Made by a program: the position numbers and the translations under genes. Source: an uncultured Eubacteriales bacterium (lineage in GTDB: Bacteria; Bacillota; Clostridia; TANB77; CAG-508). From it: a DNA stretch of 64,000 nt. Below are positions 43,680-53,290 of this stretch, piece after piece (the first letter of the stretch is position 1; each line of letters opens with the position of its first letter). Below the pieces are notes generated by a model. That model did not search any database and was not told the origin of the DNA. It saw only the letters and a program-made list of their open reading frames with translations. The stretch is from NCBI GenBank assembly GCA_902787685.1, contig CADAHH010000005.1, positions 62,001 to 126,000 on the forward strand, read 5' to 3'.

Positions 43680-43760
43680 GTAGGAGGTAAGAAGTCAGAT
43701 GTCGGAAATTATAAATCACTCTCTACTTTCTACCTCTTAACTCCTACATCTTATCTTGAA
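43680..43760. repeat. R4-like imperfect inverted repeat
   Basis: GTAGGAGGTAAGAAGTCAGA on the left; TACCTCTTAACTCCTACATC on the right is an imperfect complement. Intergenic, between the adenylation gene start and the spoVG terminator. Related to 30350-30405 and 39855-39940. Confidence 0.55.
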
Positions 43761-43807
43761 AATTTATATAACGAATTTTATACAAGAATTTTACTATATT
43801 TCCATAA

Positions 43808-43835
43808 AAAAAGCAAGTATTTCTACTTGCTTGTG
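43808..43835 (-). terminator. Rho-independent terminator of spoVG
   Basis: On the minus strand AGCAAGTA-gaaa-TACTTGCT followed by T7. It lies about 20 bases after the spoVG stop. Confidence 0.85.
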
Positions 43836-43848
43836 TATACTATATATA

Positions 43849-44124
43849 TTATTCAGCAGCTGTTTCTTCTGCTTCTGGAGCGTTATAAGCTTCTAATATA
43901 GCATTTTGAATTTTTTCCCTTGTTTCAGGGTTGATTGGATGAGCTATATCCTTGAATTCTCCTGTTGGAGTTTTCTTGCTAGGCATAGCTATAAATAATC
44001 CATTTTGGCTTTCGATAACTTTGATATCGTGAATTACGAATTCATTATCGAATGTTACAGAAGCAACAGCTTTCATTCTGTTTTCTGAATTTACCTTTCT
44101 TAAACGTACATCAGTAATTTGCAT
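43849..44124 (-). CDS. spoVG: SpoVG RNA/DNA-binding regulator
   Basis: 91 residues from the ATG at 44124 (AGAGGTG site); the open frame to 44190 is an upstream extension. [20 protein letters not shown] opens it, then [38 protein letters not shown] and [12 protein letters not shown], a near-textbook SpoVG. It regulates sporulation and envelope genes in Firmicutes. Single gene with its own terminator. Confidence 0.97.
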   Translation of the reverse strand: MQITDVRLRKVNSENRMKAVASVTFDNEFVIHDIKVIESQNGLFIAMPSKKTPTGEFKDIAHPINPETREKIQNAILEAYNAPEAEETAAE

Positions 44125-44225
44125 TTTTAGCACCTCTTTCTTTAAGTAATATGTACATAATTTTTTATGCACTAATATATTATTCTTCAAAAAAAAATTT
44201 TTTCCTTCTTTTTTTTACAAAATTT

Positions 44226-45161
44226 TTATTTTATATTTATTATTTTATTTATAATGTATTGTGGTCTTGATTTTGACTCATCATATATTCTTCCTATATA
44301 TTCGGAAATCACCCACAATGACACTAATTGAACTCCAGCAAAAAGTGTAATAGTAACCATAATAGAGGTCCACCCTGGCTCTAAATTATTTAATTTAAAT
44401 ATATAAGATAATAATGCATATATTAAAATTATGATAGAAATTATAATAGATATCATTCCTAATGCGCCAACTATTTTTAATGGTTTAGTAGAAAAACCTA
44501 TTATACCATCTTGAGCTAATTTCATCATTTTTCTAAAAGGATATTTTGTTTTACCAGCAAATCTTTTGTCTCTTTCATATTCAAAAGGAACTTGTTTAAA
44601 TCCTGTCCAACTCCATAAGCCTCTTAAAAATTTATTGTGTTCTGGCATTTTATTTATCACATTAATTGCTTCTTTATCAACTAATCTAAAATCTCCTGTA
44701 TCTCTGGGTATTTCAACATCTGCTAACATATTAAGAGTTTTATAAAATATCTTTGCTGATGATATTTTAAAAATAGACTCTCCCTTTCTCTTTTTACGTT
44801 TACCATATATTATTTTATTGCCAGCTTCCCAAAGTTTTATCATATCAGGAATTAATTCAGGTGGATCTTGAAGATCAGCATCTATTATAATAGCGCATTC
44901 TCCATCAACTACTTTTAATCCAGCAATTACAGCTGATTGATGTCCAAAATTTCTTGTAAATGATATTATTTTAACTTTTGTATCCAATATTGCTATTTCC
45001 TGTAATAAATTAAAAGTTTTGTCTTTACTTCCATCATCTATAAATACTATTTCGTAATCATAATCATTTAAATTAGTTAAAACATTTGTCATTCTTTTAT
45101 AACACTCTTTAACAACTTTTTCTTCATTATACATTGGTATAATTGCTGATATTTTTTTCAA
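44226..45161 (-). CDS. Polyprenyl-phosphate glycosyltransferase (GT2, GtrB/DPM-like)
   Basis: A 311-residue protein with an N-terminal GT2 domain: SAIIPMYNEEKVVKECY, VFIDDGSKDKT, the metal site DADLQDPPELIPDM, and DTGDFRLVDKEA. Two C-terminal membrane helices follow (IVGALGMISIIISIIILIYAL; ITLFAGVQLVSLWVISEYIG). This form transfers a sugar from a nucleotide donor to undecaprenyl phosphate at the cytoplasmic face. Sugar and acceptor polymer unknown. Confidence 0.9.
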   Translation of the reverse strand: MKKISAIIPMYNEEKVVKECYKRMTNVLTNLNDYDYEIVFIDDGSKDKTFNLLQEIAILDTKVKIISFTRNFGHQSAVIAGLKVVDGECAIIIDADLQDPPELIPDMIKLWEAGNKIIYGKRKKRKGESIFKISSAKIFYKTLNMLADVEIPRDTGDFRLVDKEAINVINKMPEHNKFLRGLWSWTGFKQVPFEYERDKRFAGKTKYPFRKMMKLAQDGIIGFSTKPLKIVGALGMISIIISIIILIYALLSYIFKLNNLEPGWTSIMVTITLFAGVQLVSLWVISEYIGRIYDESKSRPQYIINKIINIK

Positions 45162-45180
45162 AATTTTTCTCCTCTTTTTA

Positions 45181-45924
45181 TTATATTATCATATTATTTA
45201 AAACTTCTTCAATAATATTTTTATAGTTTACCCTTTTATATGTATTTGATGTTATTACATATAATGATGCATTTTCAGTTTCAAACAATTCAAATGATTG
45301 TTCTGGATCAATTTCTTCAAATGGGTATTCTTCAATATTCCCTGTTACCTCATCTATCAAATAAGCAACTGAATTTATGCAAATTGAATAATTCTTTTTA
45401 TTACTAATAGCTTTTTTTATATTATTATCTATTTCATTAGAAGTATCCTTTTGCTCTTGCACTAGATATCCATCTTCGTCTATAGTATATGAACAATTTG
45501 TATATTTTTGCAAAATCTCCACGAACTCTTTTCTTGAGTTCTTTTCAATCCAAATTCCACTCTTATTTGGAGCTTGCTCTAGTAAGCCATCAATTTCTGA
45601 AAATTCAGGCTTTCCATTTTTTATTGCTCCTGCCATTGCAACTTTATATTGTATGTTAGGTTTTATAACTATGACTTCTCTTCCATCATATTCTTTTTTT
45701 ATTTCATAAATTGCCTCATCTGTATTATTATATCCTAAATCTTGTTTTATCTCATCTATTTTTGATTTTTGAAAAGTATCTGGTATAGAATTTTCTATAA
45801 TGTTATTAGAATTTTGATTTACAGTATTTTCTTTTTTCTCTTTTTGTTTAAAGAAAGTAACTATAGTAATAAAGCCAATTACAATTATTATACATATTGC
45901 AGATAAAATATATATTTTTTTCAT
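45181..45924 (-). CDS. Membrane-anchored protein of unknown function
   Basis: About 247 residues. An N-terminal membrane helix (IYILSAICIIIVIGFITIVTFF) is followed by an Asn-rich linker and an extracellular domain. Two segments have a similar theme, YKVAMAGAIKNGKPEFSEID and YSICINSVAYLIDEVTGNIE. The start is uncertain: the ATGATG at 45936 directly abuts a GAGAGGG site, while the ATG at 45924 lies 12 bases after it. Not recognised. It lies between the lectin-peptidase and the GT2 gene on the same strand. Confidence 0.65.
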   Translation of the reverse strand: MKKIYILSAICIIIVIGFITIVTFFKQKEKKENTVNQNSNNIIENSIPDTFQKSKIDEIKQDLGYNNTDEAIYEIKKEYDGREVIVIKPNIQYKVAMAGAIKNGKPEFSEIDGLLEQAPNKSGIWIEKNSRKEFVEILQKYTNCSYTIDEDGYLVQEQKDTSNEIDNNIKKAISNKKNYSICINSVAYLIDEVTGNIEEYPFEEIDPEQSFELFETENASLYVITSNTYKRVNYKNIIEEVLNNMII

Positions 45925-45977
45925 TATTGACATCATCCCTCTCTCATTTAATTTGTTTGAAAAAGAATTAAATTGTA

Positions 45978-48521
45978 TTAAATACTTCTTAACATATTAA
46001 TTGTCGCATTTATATATTTATCAGCTAATCCCCAATTGTTAACATCGGCAGAGCTATGTGCTTCTGGCAATTCTATTAAAGCAGACCTTGCTGTTCTTCC
46101 ATTAGAACCTAAATTTGCTCTTGCCCAATTTATTAAATAACCTCTACCATATGAAGAAATATGTTTACTTATTCCAAGTTGAGATCGATAATATGAACTA
46201 ATTCCATTATCTCCCATAGTTTCATTTAGCCATCCATGTAAATCAACTAAAACCGTTTGACTATTTGTAGATTTATGTGATAAAAGAAAATCTCTTAGGT
46301 ATCGTGCTTCATATGCCTGAAATGGTTCTGTTCCTGTGTAATTTCGGTTTGATGTATATTTTACCCAATCTGTGCTCCAGGTTCTATTCATATCTATTCC
46401 TTTATGTCCTGATGCAGCAGAATATAAAGTTGTTCTTCCAGGTCCATTATGTGTCCATCCATGATATTCCCCATCTGGATTTACAGAAGGAAATATATAA
46501 ATTGTCCATTTATTAGAAATGTTTTTATCATTCATAGATATTAATTTATATTTAAACAAATCTGCAATTTTAGTTAGTTCTTTTCCATCATTTGCAAAGT
46601 CATCTTCCCATCCATGTATTGCAAAAGTAGCAAAAAAAACATTTGCTCCTGAACCATACTTATAATATTTAAGATCAGAACCATTTGAATTTTTTTGTAT
46701 TTTAAGTCCACTCTGACCATATGTTCCTTCTGAGTATTGAAGGCTATCAGCCTTTAAAAACTTAAATTTTTGTGCATTTGTTCTATTCCCATTATACACT
46801 TGTATATTAGTGCCATTATTAGCTACTGCCTCATTTACATCCAAATATAATCCATTACATTTGGAAATTATGTTATAATATCCACTTCCTGCATCTTGTA
46901 TTATCCATTTTTGAGCATCTGTTCCATTTTCTTCCCACTGCCAAACATTTGCCCCTTTATTTTTAGAAGCTTCTTTTACATCTATTGATTTATTAGAATT
47001 AAGAGTAAGTATACTATAATACCCGTTATCTAGATACTTTATTTTAAACTTTTGTGCACTTGTTCCATTGAATGAGTATAACTGAATATTAGCTCCATTG
47101 GCTTTTGAAGCTGCAGCAACATCTAATACATAATTTTCATTAAGAGATGATTTTATTATATATGTTCCATTTTCTATTGTTCTAATTGGCTGTGAACTAT
47201 TCTCTTGACTATTCTTTTGAGTCTTCTCAAATATAAATTTTTGTGCATTTGTTTTATTTCCAGTGTAAACTTGTATGTTTTGTTCATTGCGAGCTTTTCC
47301 TTCTGATATATCTATATATAAATTATTAAGTTTTGAAATTATAGAATATGTTTTATCTTCATTCTTTTTTATTATCCATTTCTGTGCATCTGTGCCATTT
47401 GATTCGTATTGCCAAATATTTGTTCCAGGATTTCTTCCCCCATATTCTACATCTAATACTTTACCTGATTTTACAGATTCTATTTCATAATATCCATTTT
47501 TCAAATATTTTATATTAAATTTTTGAGCATTTGTATTGTTTGAAATATACAATTGAATATTAGCTCCATTATTTTTTGAGCCCCCACTTACATCTAATGC
47601 ATATTCTTTATTTATAGAAGATTTTATTGTATATGTTCCATCTTCGATTATTCTTTCTTCTTTATTATTATTTGAACTACTAGAATTATATTTTTCAAAA
47701 ACGAACTTTTGAGCCTTTGTTGCATTTCCTGAATATACTTGTATATTTTGTTCATTTTTTGCAATTCCTTCAAATACATCAACATATAAATTATTTAGTT
47801 TTGATATTATAGAATATGTATTATCAGTATTCTTTTTTATTAGCCACTTCTGTGCATCTGTACCATTTATCTCATATTGCCATATATTTGTCCCCGATAC
47901 TTTACCAGCATTTTTTACATCTAACACTTTTCCAGACCTTATTGATTTAATCTCATAGTAACCATTATTTAAATGTTTTACATAAAACTTTTGAGCATCT
48001 GTATTATTGAAATTATATAATTGAATATTTGCTTCATTATTTTTTGAGCCTTCCCTTACATCTAATACATAATTTCTATTCACATAAGATCTTATTATGT
48101 AAGTTCCATCATCAATAACTTTTGTATCATTTGTTGATGTTTTTACTTTATTTGTATCATTCGTTGGATAATAGTCCTTTTCTTCTGAAATGTTAGAATT
48201 AACACTTTCATTATTGATACTATTGTTTGTTTCATTGTTTATTATAGTTTCATTTTTTTTCTGTGTTTTAGTATTTTTTTCTGTTTCAGAATAAATTTTC
48301 GTTTCATTGTCATTATTTATTTCTGTATTTACCTTTTTTTCTTTTACATCTTGTACTTCTGTAATAGTTTTTGTTTCTTTTGTAGTATAATTATCTGTTA
48401 AATTTTGTTCTACTATTTCTTCTTTACTGCCTATTGCATATGCTGTTACAGTTTTAAATAGAACTACTATTGTTATAATAAAAATAATTATTATATTTAT
48501 TATTTTTTTACACATTTGCAT
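45978..48521 (-). CDS. Secreted M14-type metallopeptidase with three ricin-type lectin repeats
   Basis: 847 residues. A signal or anchor helix (IINIIIIFIITIVVLFKTVT) is followed by a Thr/Asn/Glu-rich linker (about 30-135). Three ricin B beta-trefoil domains lie near 140-280, 290-430 and 440-590, each with repeated GTDAQKW and NLYIDV-type motifs. The C-terminal domain (about 605-847) has AIHGWEDDFANDGKEL (zinc His and Asp/Glu), FPSVNPDGEYHGW, the second zinc His in LVDLHGW and the catalytic Glu in ALIELPEAH, the arrangement of M14 carboxypeptidases. Likely cleaves peptidoglycan peptides or another wall substrate while bound to surface sugars; this is inference. Confidence 0.88.
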   Translation of the reverse strand: MQMCKKIINIIIIFIITIVVLFKTVTAYAIGSKEEIVEQNLTDNYTTKETKTITEVQDVKEKKVNTEINNDNETKIYSETEKNTKTQKKNETIINNETNNSINNESVNSNISEEKDYYPTNDTNKVKTSTNDTKVIDDGTYIIRSYVNRNYVLDVREGSKNNEANIQLYNFNNTDAQKFYVKHLNNGYYEIKSIRSGKVLDVKNAGKVSGTNIWQYEINGTDAQKWLIKKNTDNTYSIISKLNNLYVDVFEGIAKNEQNIQVYSGNATKAQKFVFEKYNSSSSNNNKEERIIEDGTYTIKSSINKEYALDVSGGSKNNGANIQLYISNNTNAQKFNIKYLKNGYYEIESVKSGKVLDVEYGGRNPGTNIWQYESNGTDAQKWIIKKNEDKTYSIISKLNNLYIDISEGKARNEQNIQVYTGNKTNAQKFIFEKTQKNSQENSSQPIRTIENGTYIIKSSLNENYVLDVAAASKANGANIQLYSFNGTSAQKFKIKYLDNGYYSILTLNSNKSIDVKEASKNKGANVWQWEENGTDAQKWIIQDAGSGYYNIISKCNGLYLDVNEAVANNGTNIQVYNGNRTNAQKFKFLKADSLQYSEGTYGQSGLKIQKNSNGSDLKYYKYGSGANVFFATFAIHGWEDDFANDGKELTKIADLFKYKLISMNDKNISNKWTIYIFPSVNPDGEYHGWTHNGPGRTTLYSAASGHKGIDMNRTWSTDWVKYTSNRNYTGTEPFQAYEARYLRDFLLSHKSTNSQTVLVDLHGWLNETMGDNGISSYYRSQLGISKHISSYGRGYLINWARANLGSNGRTARSALIELPEAHSSADVNNWGLADKYINATINMLRSI

Positions 48522-48600
48522 AACTTCCTTTTTTTATTATTATAAACATATTTTGTTGCCATTCACAGCTTGCTAAATATATATGAATTATAACAATATT

Positions 48601-49248
48601 TTAGTGTTTTGTTCGCTTATTTGACTTAACAATTATAACTATACAAACTAATACTAATATTAATGTTACTAATCCAATAGCATATTTGTTTATGTTTTTA
48701 TTATCCTTTAATTCTTGAACTAAGTTCTCCTCTTTTATAATATTAGAAGATATTATAATGTTTTCATCCTCTTCATGAATATCATTTAAATCCTCTTTTT
48801 TTATATTTTCATTAGCATTTTCTTCTTTGTTTGCTTTAATTATTTTTATAAAATAGGTTCTAGTCGTCCCTGATTCTGAAACAACTTCTATTTTGCATTC
48901 TGAAATATTATTGATATCTATTTTTCCATCACCTTTAACTTTTGCCCTAGTGTCTTCTGGATTTGCTATTATATCAATTTCATTTATATTACTATCTATT
49001 TTTAAAGAATAATCTTTAACTTGCCTATCAAAATTTGGAGATATTGTTCCTCCATTTACGGTTAATTCTTTTAAATAATTATTATCTGATTTACTACTAT
49101 CAAAATTTTCTTTATGTTCTTGTATCAACCTTTGGGTATCTTTTTCTGCATCTTCATCTGTATAGTCAGCCATACTTGCATATGTACAATTATTTGTAAA
49201 AATAAATAAAAACAATATAATTGTTAAAATAATTTTACTTTTTTTCAT
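48601..49248 (-). CDS. Secreted protein with a cadherin-like beta-sandwich domain
   Basis: About 215 residues from the ATG at 49248 (AAAGGATAGGAG site). Signal peptide KKSKIILTIILFLFIFTNNC, then an acidic helix, then one cadherin-like (Big_2-related, PF12733 type) domain: YLKELTVNGGTISPNFDRQV, DYSLKIDSNINEIDIIANPE, SESGTTRTYFIKI. A C-terminal membrane helix (YAIGLVTLILVLVCIVIIVK) and basic tail follow, so it is probably tethered at the cell surface. It is located between the two large lectin-repeat proteins. Confidence 0.8.
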   Translation of the reverse strand: MKKSKIILTIILFLFIFTNNCTYASMADYTDEDAEKDTQRLIQEHKENFDSSKSDNNYLKELTVNGGTISPNFDRQVKDYSLKIDSNINEIDIIANPEDTRAKVKGDGKIDINNISECKIEVVSESGTTRTYFIKIIKANKEENANENIKKEDLNDIHEEDENIIISSNIIKEENLVQELKDNKNINKYAIGLVTLILVLVCIVIIVKSNKRTKH

Positions 49249-49282
49249 TCTCCTATCCTTTCCTACAGTACGCAAATATATT

Positions 49283-49334
49283 GTTGAAAAATAATTAAAT
49301 TTTAACATAGTTAAAATTTTAATTATTTTTCAAC
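49283..49334. repeat. R1 element, copy f (minimal palindrome)
   Basis: GTTGAAAAATAATTAAATTT and its complement AAATTTTAATTATTTTTCAA meet almost directly; no hairpin core. The right end is immediately before the stop codon of the gene at 49335. Confidence 0.7.
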
Positions 49335-52172
49335 CTAGTTTAAATATTTTAGAGGCATATATCCTTGCCTACCATCATCCAAAATAATCCTACACCAATC
49401 ATATCCATTAATATTATTGTATGTTCCTTTTTCAATTACAGTAACTGTTGTCCAATCTGTTAAGGTAGTTATCCTATCTAAATTTGTGCTTGGTCCAATT
49501 CTGACTTTACATCCAGAGCCATCATTGGTTTTTACTCTTGCAGTATAGTTACAATTTTTAACTGTATCGACAATTTCTAAATAATTTTCGGACATAAATC
49601 CAATTTTTCCATCAGCTGTAATAACTTTATTCCAATTATCATTAATACCTCTTTGTACAGATAAAAGAATCGTTCCCTTTGGAATAAGTTCAATTGTATC
49701 CGAGCTTGTATTTGCATCAGTTCTTAATTTTAGTCCTCCATTTGCATTTACTTTTACATTAATTGAAGTTGACTCAAAATTATTTGTTGGCATAGGAGAT
49801 ATACTTGAACTCATATTTTCATATACTGGGATAATGAATGTAAACTTTCCATCTAAACAGTTTATTTGGCTATACATACTTTTTAATGTTTTAGCTTCAC
49901 TATATGCTCCCATTATATGTTGCATATATTGGTGTGTATATAGAGATGTTCCATTTCTAGTATCTATATCAAATTTATTTTGATATAATGTGTTTTGGTA
50001 ATTCTCAAGCCAATTCTTTTTTAGAAAATCTATTCCACCTTCTAAAGCTTTTTCCATTGTATCCCAACCATAAGATTTTGCTTTATTTAGAGCATTATTA
50101 TATATTTGTGTATAACCATTTCCAGATGCTCCAATATTAAATGGATTGTAATATGTTTTTCCATCTCCTCCATCCATACCAGTTCCAATTTTGCTTCCTT
50201 TTGTACCTTGTTCTTGTATAAGCCTTGCAACTATGTAATATGGATTAACATTTTTATTTTTACAAGCAGTATTTATATCATTTGCATAATTTTCTAAAAA
50301 AGTTGTATTTACCTTATTTTTTATTCCTTGTAGAGTATGTACACTGCTTTCATATACATTTAATTTTTCAAATTGGAATATATTGTTTTCATCTAAAAAA
50401 TTTCTTGGATCCATATAATATGCAACTGCTTTTTCTGATGCACAATATAAGCCACTATCATAGAGTTTTGTTCCACAAACAGGACATACCCATTCTCCAG
50501 AATAAGATGATGGAATTAAGTTTCTAGAATGAACTTTGCATTCTCCAGATGTAACATCTTCAAAGTTTAAGCCTGTGTATAATAATTCAAAATTCCAATT
50601 AGGGTGAGCAATTTTTAAGTTTTCTAACTTTTCTTTGTATCCTGGATATTTTGAAGTGTTAATATTTATATTATATGAAGTCGATGTTTTTTCAAAAATA
50701 AATTTCTGTGCATTAGTTTGATTACCTGTATATAGCTGAATATTTTGCTTATTTGCAGCTGTTCCTTCTAAAATATCAACATATAAACTATTTAACTTTG
50801 AGATTATTGAATATGTATTATCTGAATTTTTCTTTATTATCCACTTTTGTGCATCTGTTCCATTAGATTCGTATTGCCATATATTTGTTCCTGCTGTTTT
50901 TCCACCATTTGCCACATCTAATACTTTTCCTGATTTTACTGATTTTATTTCATAATACTCATTATTAATATATTTTACGTAAAATTTTTGTGCATTTGTT
51001 CCATTTGCTTTATATAATTGAATATTTACACAATTCTCATTTAAGCCTTCTGCAACATCAAAAACATAATTATTATTGATTTTCGATTTTATAGTGTACA
51101 TTCCATCTTGAACTGTTTTCTGAGATACAATGCTTGTGTTTGCTTCATTATTTTCACTATTAGAATTTGTTTTTTCAAAAATAAATTTCTGTGCGTTTGT
51201 ATTGTTTCCTATATATACTTGTATATTTTGACCATTTCGAGCTTTTCCTTCTGATACATCAATATACAAATTATTTCGTTTTGAAATCATAGAATATGAA
51301 TTATCAGAGTTTTTCTTTATTATCCATTTCTGAGAGTCTGTTCCATTTGATTGATATTGCCATATATTTGTTCCTGCTGTTTTTCCACCATTTGCTACAT
51401 CTAGCAATTTTCCCGAATTTACGGATTTTATTTCATAATAACCATCATTTAAATATTTTACATTAAACTTTTGTGCATTTGTACCATTTAATGTATATAG
51501 CTGAAGATTTGCACAATTATTTTTTGAGGCTTCTGTTATATCTAATACATACCCAGTATTTAGCTTTGATTTTATAGTATATATTCCATCATCAATAGTT
51601 TTTTGAGCTAATGGATTTATATTAATATCTGTTGTAGAATTAGATTTATTTTTTATTAAAATAAACTTTTGTGCATCTGTTCCATTTTTTGTGAATAATT
51701 GAATGTTTTGTTCATTCTTTGCTACCCCTTCTTTCACATCAATATATAAATTGTTAAGTTTTGAAATTATTGAATATGTATTATCTGCATTCTTTTTTAT
51801 AATCCATTTTTGTGCATCTGTTCCATTTGATTCATATTGCCATATGTTTGTTCCTTCTTTTTTTCCTCCATTTGCAACATCTATCATTTTATTAGATTTT
51901 ACAGATTTTATTTCATAATATCCATCTTTAATATATTTTATATTAAACTTTTGTGCATCTGTTTCATTTGATTCATACAGTTGAATATTGGCCTCATTTT
52001 CTTTTGACCCATTACACACATCAACCACATATTTTTCGTTTATTTTTGATTTTATGGTATAAATTCCATCTTCTAATTCATTAGTAGCATAAATACTTGT
52101 GCTTTTAGATATTCCTATAACTAAAAGTATAAAAAATAATAATATTATATATTTTCTATATTTTTTCATCAT
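49335..52172 (-). CDS. Secreted glucosaminidase with three ricin-type lectin repeats and SH3b domains
   Basis: 945 residues. Signal peptide (IILLFFILLVIGISKSTSIY). Three ricin B trefoils lie near 33-175, 190-335 and 352-495, rich in GTDAQKWIIKKN and LNNLYIDV. A spacer carries a CPVCGTKL zinc-ribbon-like cluster, then MDPRNFLDENNIFQFE, catalytic Glu in ARLIQEQGTKGS and PFNIGASGNGYTQIY, as in LytB/GH73-type endo-beta-N-acetylglucosaminidases. Two SH3b-like domains form the C-terminus (LKLRTDANTSSDTIELIPKG; CKVRIGPSTNLDRITTL), usually cell-wall binding. Probably an autolysin with extra sugar-binding modules. Confidence 0.88.
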   Translation of the reverse strand: MMKKYRKYIILLFFILLVIGISKSTSIYATNELEDGIYTIKSKINEKYVVDVCNGSKENEANIQLYESNETDAQKFNIKYIKDGYYEIKSVKSNKMIDVANGGKKEGTNIWQYESNGTDAQKWIIKKNADNTYSIISKLNNLYIDVKEGVAKNEQNIQLFTKNGTDAQKFILIKNKSNSTTDININPLAQKTIDDGIYTIKSKLNTGYVLDITEASKNNCANLQLYTLNGTNAQKFNVKYLNDGYYEIKSVNSGKLLDVANGGKTAGTNIWQYQSNGTDSQKWIIKKNSDNSYSMISKRNNLYIDVSEGKARNGQNIQVYIGNNTNAQKFIFEKTNSNSENNEANTSIVSQKTVQDGMYTIKSKINNNYVFDVAEGLNENCVNIQLYKANGTNAQKFYVKYINNEYYEIKSVKSGKVLDVANGGKTAGTNIWQYESNGTDAQKWIIKKNSDNTYSIISKLNSLYVDILEGTAANKQNIQLYTGNQTNAQKFIFEKTSTSYNININTSKYPGYKEKLENLKIAHPNWNFELLYTGLNFEDVTSGECKVHSRNLIPSSYSGEWVCPVCGTKLYDSGLYCASEKAVAYYMDPRNFLDENNIFQFEKLNVYESSVHTLQGIKNKVNTTFLENYANDINTACKNKNVNPYYIVARLIQEQGTKGSKIGTGMDGGDGKTYYNPFNIGASGNGYTQIYNNALNKAKSYGWDTMEKALEGGIDFLKKNWLENYQNTLYQNKFDIDTRNGTSLYTHQYMQHIMGAYSEAKTLKSMYSQINCLDGKFTFIIPVYENMSSSISPMPTNNFESTSINVKVNANGGLKLRTDANTSSDTIELIPKGTILLSVQRGINDNWNKVITADGKIGFMSENYLEIVDTVKNCNYTARVKTNDGSGCKVRIGPSTNLDRITTLTDWTTVTVIEKGTYNNINGYDWCRIILDDGRQGYMPLKYLN

Positions 52173-52249
52173 TTACCTCCTCATTAAACACCTTAATTAT
52201 AACATATTTTTTCAAAAAATACACTAATTTTATATTACATTTATATTAC

Positions 52250-52280
52250 AAAAAAAGTTTGTGATAAATTCACAAACTAT
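52250..52280 (-). terminator. Rho-independent terminator of the GT2 gene at 52277
   Basis: On the minus strand AGTTTGTGA-attta-TCACAAACT followed by T7. The first stem arm overlaps the TAG stop codon of the glycosyltransferase gene. Confidence 0.85.
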
Positions 52281-53218
52281 TTATTGTTTAAGTATTTATA
52301 TTTATCAGCATATTCATTTAGTTTAATTTCAAAATCTTGTCTATTTTTCTTTACAATTGTTTGCAATATCATTCCTCCAAAAAAAGATTGAACAGCACAC
52401 ATAAAGAAAAATACACATGCAACAAAAGAAGGCATTTTAGGAACTAGTCCTGTTTTTACATAATCAATTAGTACTGGAGTTAAAAATAGTATTCCTATTA
52501 TTGCTAATATCAAAGCAACCTGGCAAAAAAATGAAAATGGTCTATAGTTCTTGTATAGACTTACTATAGTTTTTAAAACTTTAAACCCATCTGAATATGT
52601 ACTTAACTTTGATTCGCTACCTTGAGGTCTGTCTCTATATTCTATAGGAATATTTTCAACTCTCATATTTTTATCTAAAGTGTGAATGGTCATTTCTGTT
52701 TCAATTTCAAATCCCTTAGATAATACTGGGAATGTTTTAACAAATTGATAACTAAAAGCTCTATATCCTGTCATTACATCTCTAATTTCACTTTTATATA
52801 TCATATTAATTAGTTTTCTTACTAAAACATTTCCAAAATTATGGAACGGTCTTTTATTCTCAGTAAAATATGTGGCAGAAAGTCTATCACCTATAACCAT
52901 ATCAGCATTTCTTTCAAGCACAGCTTCGCATAGTTTTTTGGCTTCTTCAGCAGGATAAGTATCATCGCCATCAGTCATAATATAACATTCTGCATCAATA
53001 TCTCTAAACATACTTCTTATTACATTGCCTTTTCCTTGTCTTCTTTCGTATCTTACTATTGCACCTGCATCCATTGCAATTTTATCTGTTCCGTCTGTAG
53101 AATTATTATCGTATACATATATTGCTGCTTCTGGTAGTTCTCTTTTAAAATCTTCTACAACCTTTTTTATTGTTTTACTTTCATTATAACATGGTATTAA
53201 TACAGCTATTTTATCCAT
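52277..53218 (-). CDS. Membrane-associated GT2 glycosyltransferase
   Basis: 313 residues from the ATG at 53218 (AAAGGA 8 bases upstream). GT2 motifs: AVLIPCYNESKTIKKVVEDF, YDNNSTDGTDKIA, RQGKGNVIRSMF and the metal site MTDGDDTYP, then DVMTGYRAFS. Two C-terminal membrane helices (FFCQVALILAIIGILFLTPV; VACVFFFMCAVQSFFGGMIL). Resembles DPM/GtrB-type transferases that charge a polyprenyl carrier. Last gene of the polysaccharide cluster, with its own terminator. Confidence 0.9.
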   Translation of the reverse strand: MDKIAVLIPCYNESKTIKKVVEDFKRELPEAAIYVYDNNSTDGTDKIAMDAGAIVRYERRQGKGNVIRSMFRDIDAECYIMTDGDDTYPAEEAKKLCEAVLERNADMVIGDRLSATYFTENKRPFHNFGNVLVRKLINMIYKSEIRDVMTGYRAFSYQFVKTFPVLSKGFEIETEMTIHTLDKNMRVENIPIEYRDRPQGSESKLSTYSDGFKVLKTIVSLYKNYRPFSFFCQVALILAIIGILFLTPVLIDYVKTGLVPKMPSFVACVFFFMCAVQSFFGGMILQTIVKKNRQDFEIKLNEYADKYKYLNNK

Positions 53219-53290
53219 CTTCATTTCCTTTCTACATCAATTAGTATATTTTTATTATAGGGATTTCTAAAGAATATGTCAAGCAATTCT

